NCBI GenBank assembly: GCA_022578965.1
Contig: MU400721.1
Location: forward strand, 1-64,000
DNA length: 64,000 bases
Source: Xylaria sp. FL1777
Taxonomy: Eukaryota; Ascomycota; Sordariomycetes; Xylariales; Xylariaceae
Direction: 5' to 3'
The stretch's first letter is position 1. Each line of letters opens with the position of its first letter. Below, one piece after another: positions 63,301 to 64,000 of the stretch. The notes beneath the pieces are model-generated. The model was not told the origin of the DNA, did not search any database, and saw only the letters and a program-made list of their open reading frames with translations. The translations under genes were made by a program, and so were the position numbers.

Positions 63301-64000
63301 AAAATAATAGTTATAGCTTAGTATTTAAAAACAAAAAAATTAATAAAAATTAAAATAATTATAAGTATTATAGCAATATATTTACTTTGTATTTAATTCT
63401 TTAATATATGCTTAATTTAATTATGCTATTAAAAAGTTTTACTATTTAATAGCGTTTTATTTTAAATGTTATATAATGCATTAAAAAGTAAAAAAAGTAA
63501 TCTTTTTACATAAAATAAAAATGTGTTAACTTAATTAGTTAAAAAAGTAAATAAAGTAAAATAAATAAAGCTAGAAATTACTTTTAGCAAGCCTTAATTT
63601 TAGCTAATTAAACCTTTAAAAAAAGTTATGCTTATATAAAGTTATATTTATATATTAATTCTTTATGTCTATATATTAATTGCTTATATATAACCTATAA
63701 TATATATTAAAGTACTTAAGTAGCTTAATTATAATATATTTAATAAAGTAACTAAATTAATTAAAAAATATATTATATTATAATATAGCTATAGTTTTTT
63801 AAAGCTAAAAAATTAATATTAAAAAATAAAACTTAACTTAATATAGTAATTGTTTTATATATACTTATAAATACTCTACATTTTTTTTTTACTTTATTAA
63901 ATTTAGCTATATTAAATAATATTATAAAATACTTAAAAGTATTAATTAAAGTTATTTATATATAAATATATATATAAACTAACTAAAAAATAATAAATAT
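60386..64000. other. Unassigned relic DNA at the right edge
   Basis: About 3.6 kb with no gene, RNA or recognisable repeat family. It is T-rich to about 61300, then balanced, with A- and T-runs and a TA run near 63955-63975. Because G2 is an insertion, this segment originally adjoined 49318-52673. It could be a further degraded transposon or old intergenic DNA. Confidence 0.5.

Noticed and set aside
1..64000. Mitochondrial genome, plastid or Plasmodium-like AT-rich genome
   Set aside because: There are no rRNA, tRNA or respiratory genes and no long frames. Paired LTRs with target duplications and transition-only divergence indicate RIP-degraded fungal nuclear DNA.
1..64000. CRISPR array or bacterial operon structure
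   Set aside because: No regularly spaced identical repeats with unique spacers occur. The tandem arrays are contiguous and sit inside LTRs.

Overview
The window is 64 kb of extremely AT-rich DNA (by eye about one base in five or fewer is G or C) with no supportable gene. The longest ATG-initiated frames are under 90 codons and are low-complexity Ile/Leu/Phe/Lys/Asn strings, as expected by chance at this composition. It consists of decayed, nested transposable elements. Aligned copies of the same repeat differ almost only by C/T and G/A transitions. The remaining cytosines lie mainly in CpT context (AGCT and AAGCTT are everywhere) while CpA and CpG are depleted. That is the signature of repeat-induced point mutation (RIP), so the most likely source is an AT-rich heterochromatic block (AT isochore, pericentromere or centromere) of a filamentous ascomycete (Pezizomycotina). 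The species cannot be named from this sequence.

Layout, left to right. (1) 1-18426: a family B LTR retrotransposon copy (G1), entering from outside the window and ending in an LTR at 17910-18426. It is split by a 7.1-kb non-LTR insert (D, 440-7556) flanked by an 18-bp target duplication, and by a complete family A LTR retrotransposon (C2, 9802-17174; 287-bp LTRs; duplication GCTTT). (2) 18427-36130: the 3' part of an older family A element (C1) ending in a 287-bp LTR. It is split by a 15-kb element with 305-bp terminal direct repeats (X305, 20338-35297). (3) 36131-41981: unassigned A-rich relic DNA. (4) 41982-49312: a complete inverted family A element (C3; 287-bp LTRs; duplication TAAAT). 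(5) 49318-52673: unassigned relic DNA. (6) 52679-60380: a complete family B element (G2; 494-bp LTRs; duplication CTTTA). (7) 60386-64000: unassigned relic DNA.

Family A and B are working labels. I could not see intact gag, integrase or reverse transcriptase motifs, so Copia or Gypsy membership is unresolved. Element ends, LTR lengths and duplications were found by comparing copies within the window. They agree exactly: 287/287, 287/287, 494/494 and 305/305 bp. The nesting gives a relative history: C1 first; then G1 and X305 into C1; then C2 and D into G1. Family A was therefore active both before and after a family B insertion. G2, which lacks the D and C2 insertions, serves as the empty-site control for G1.
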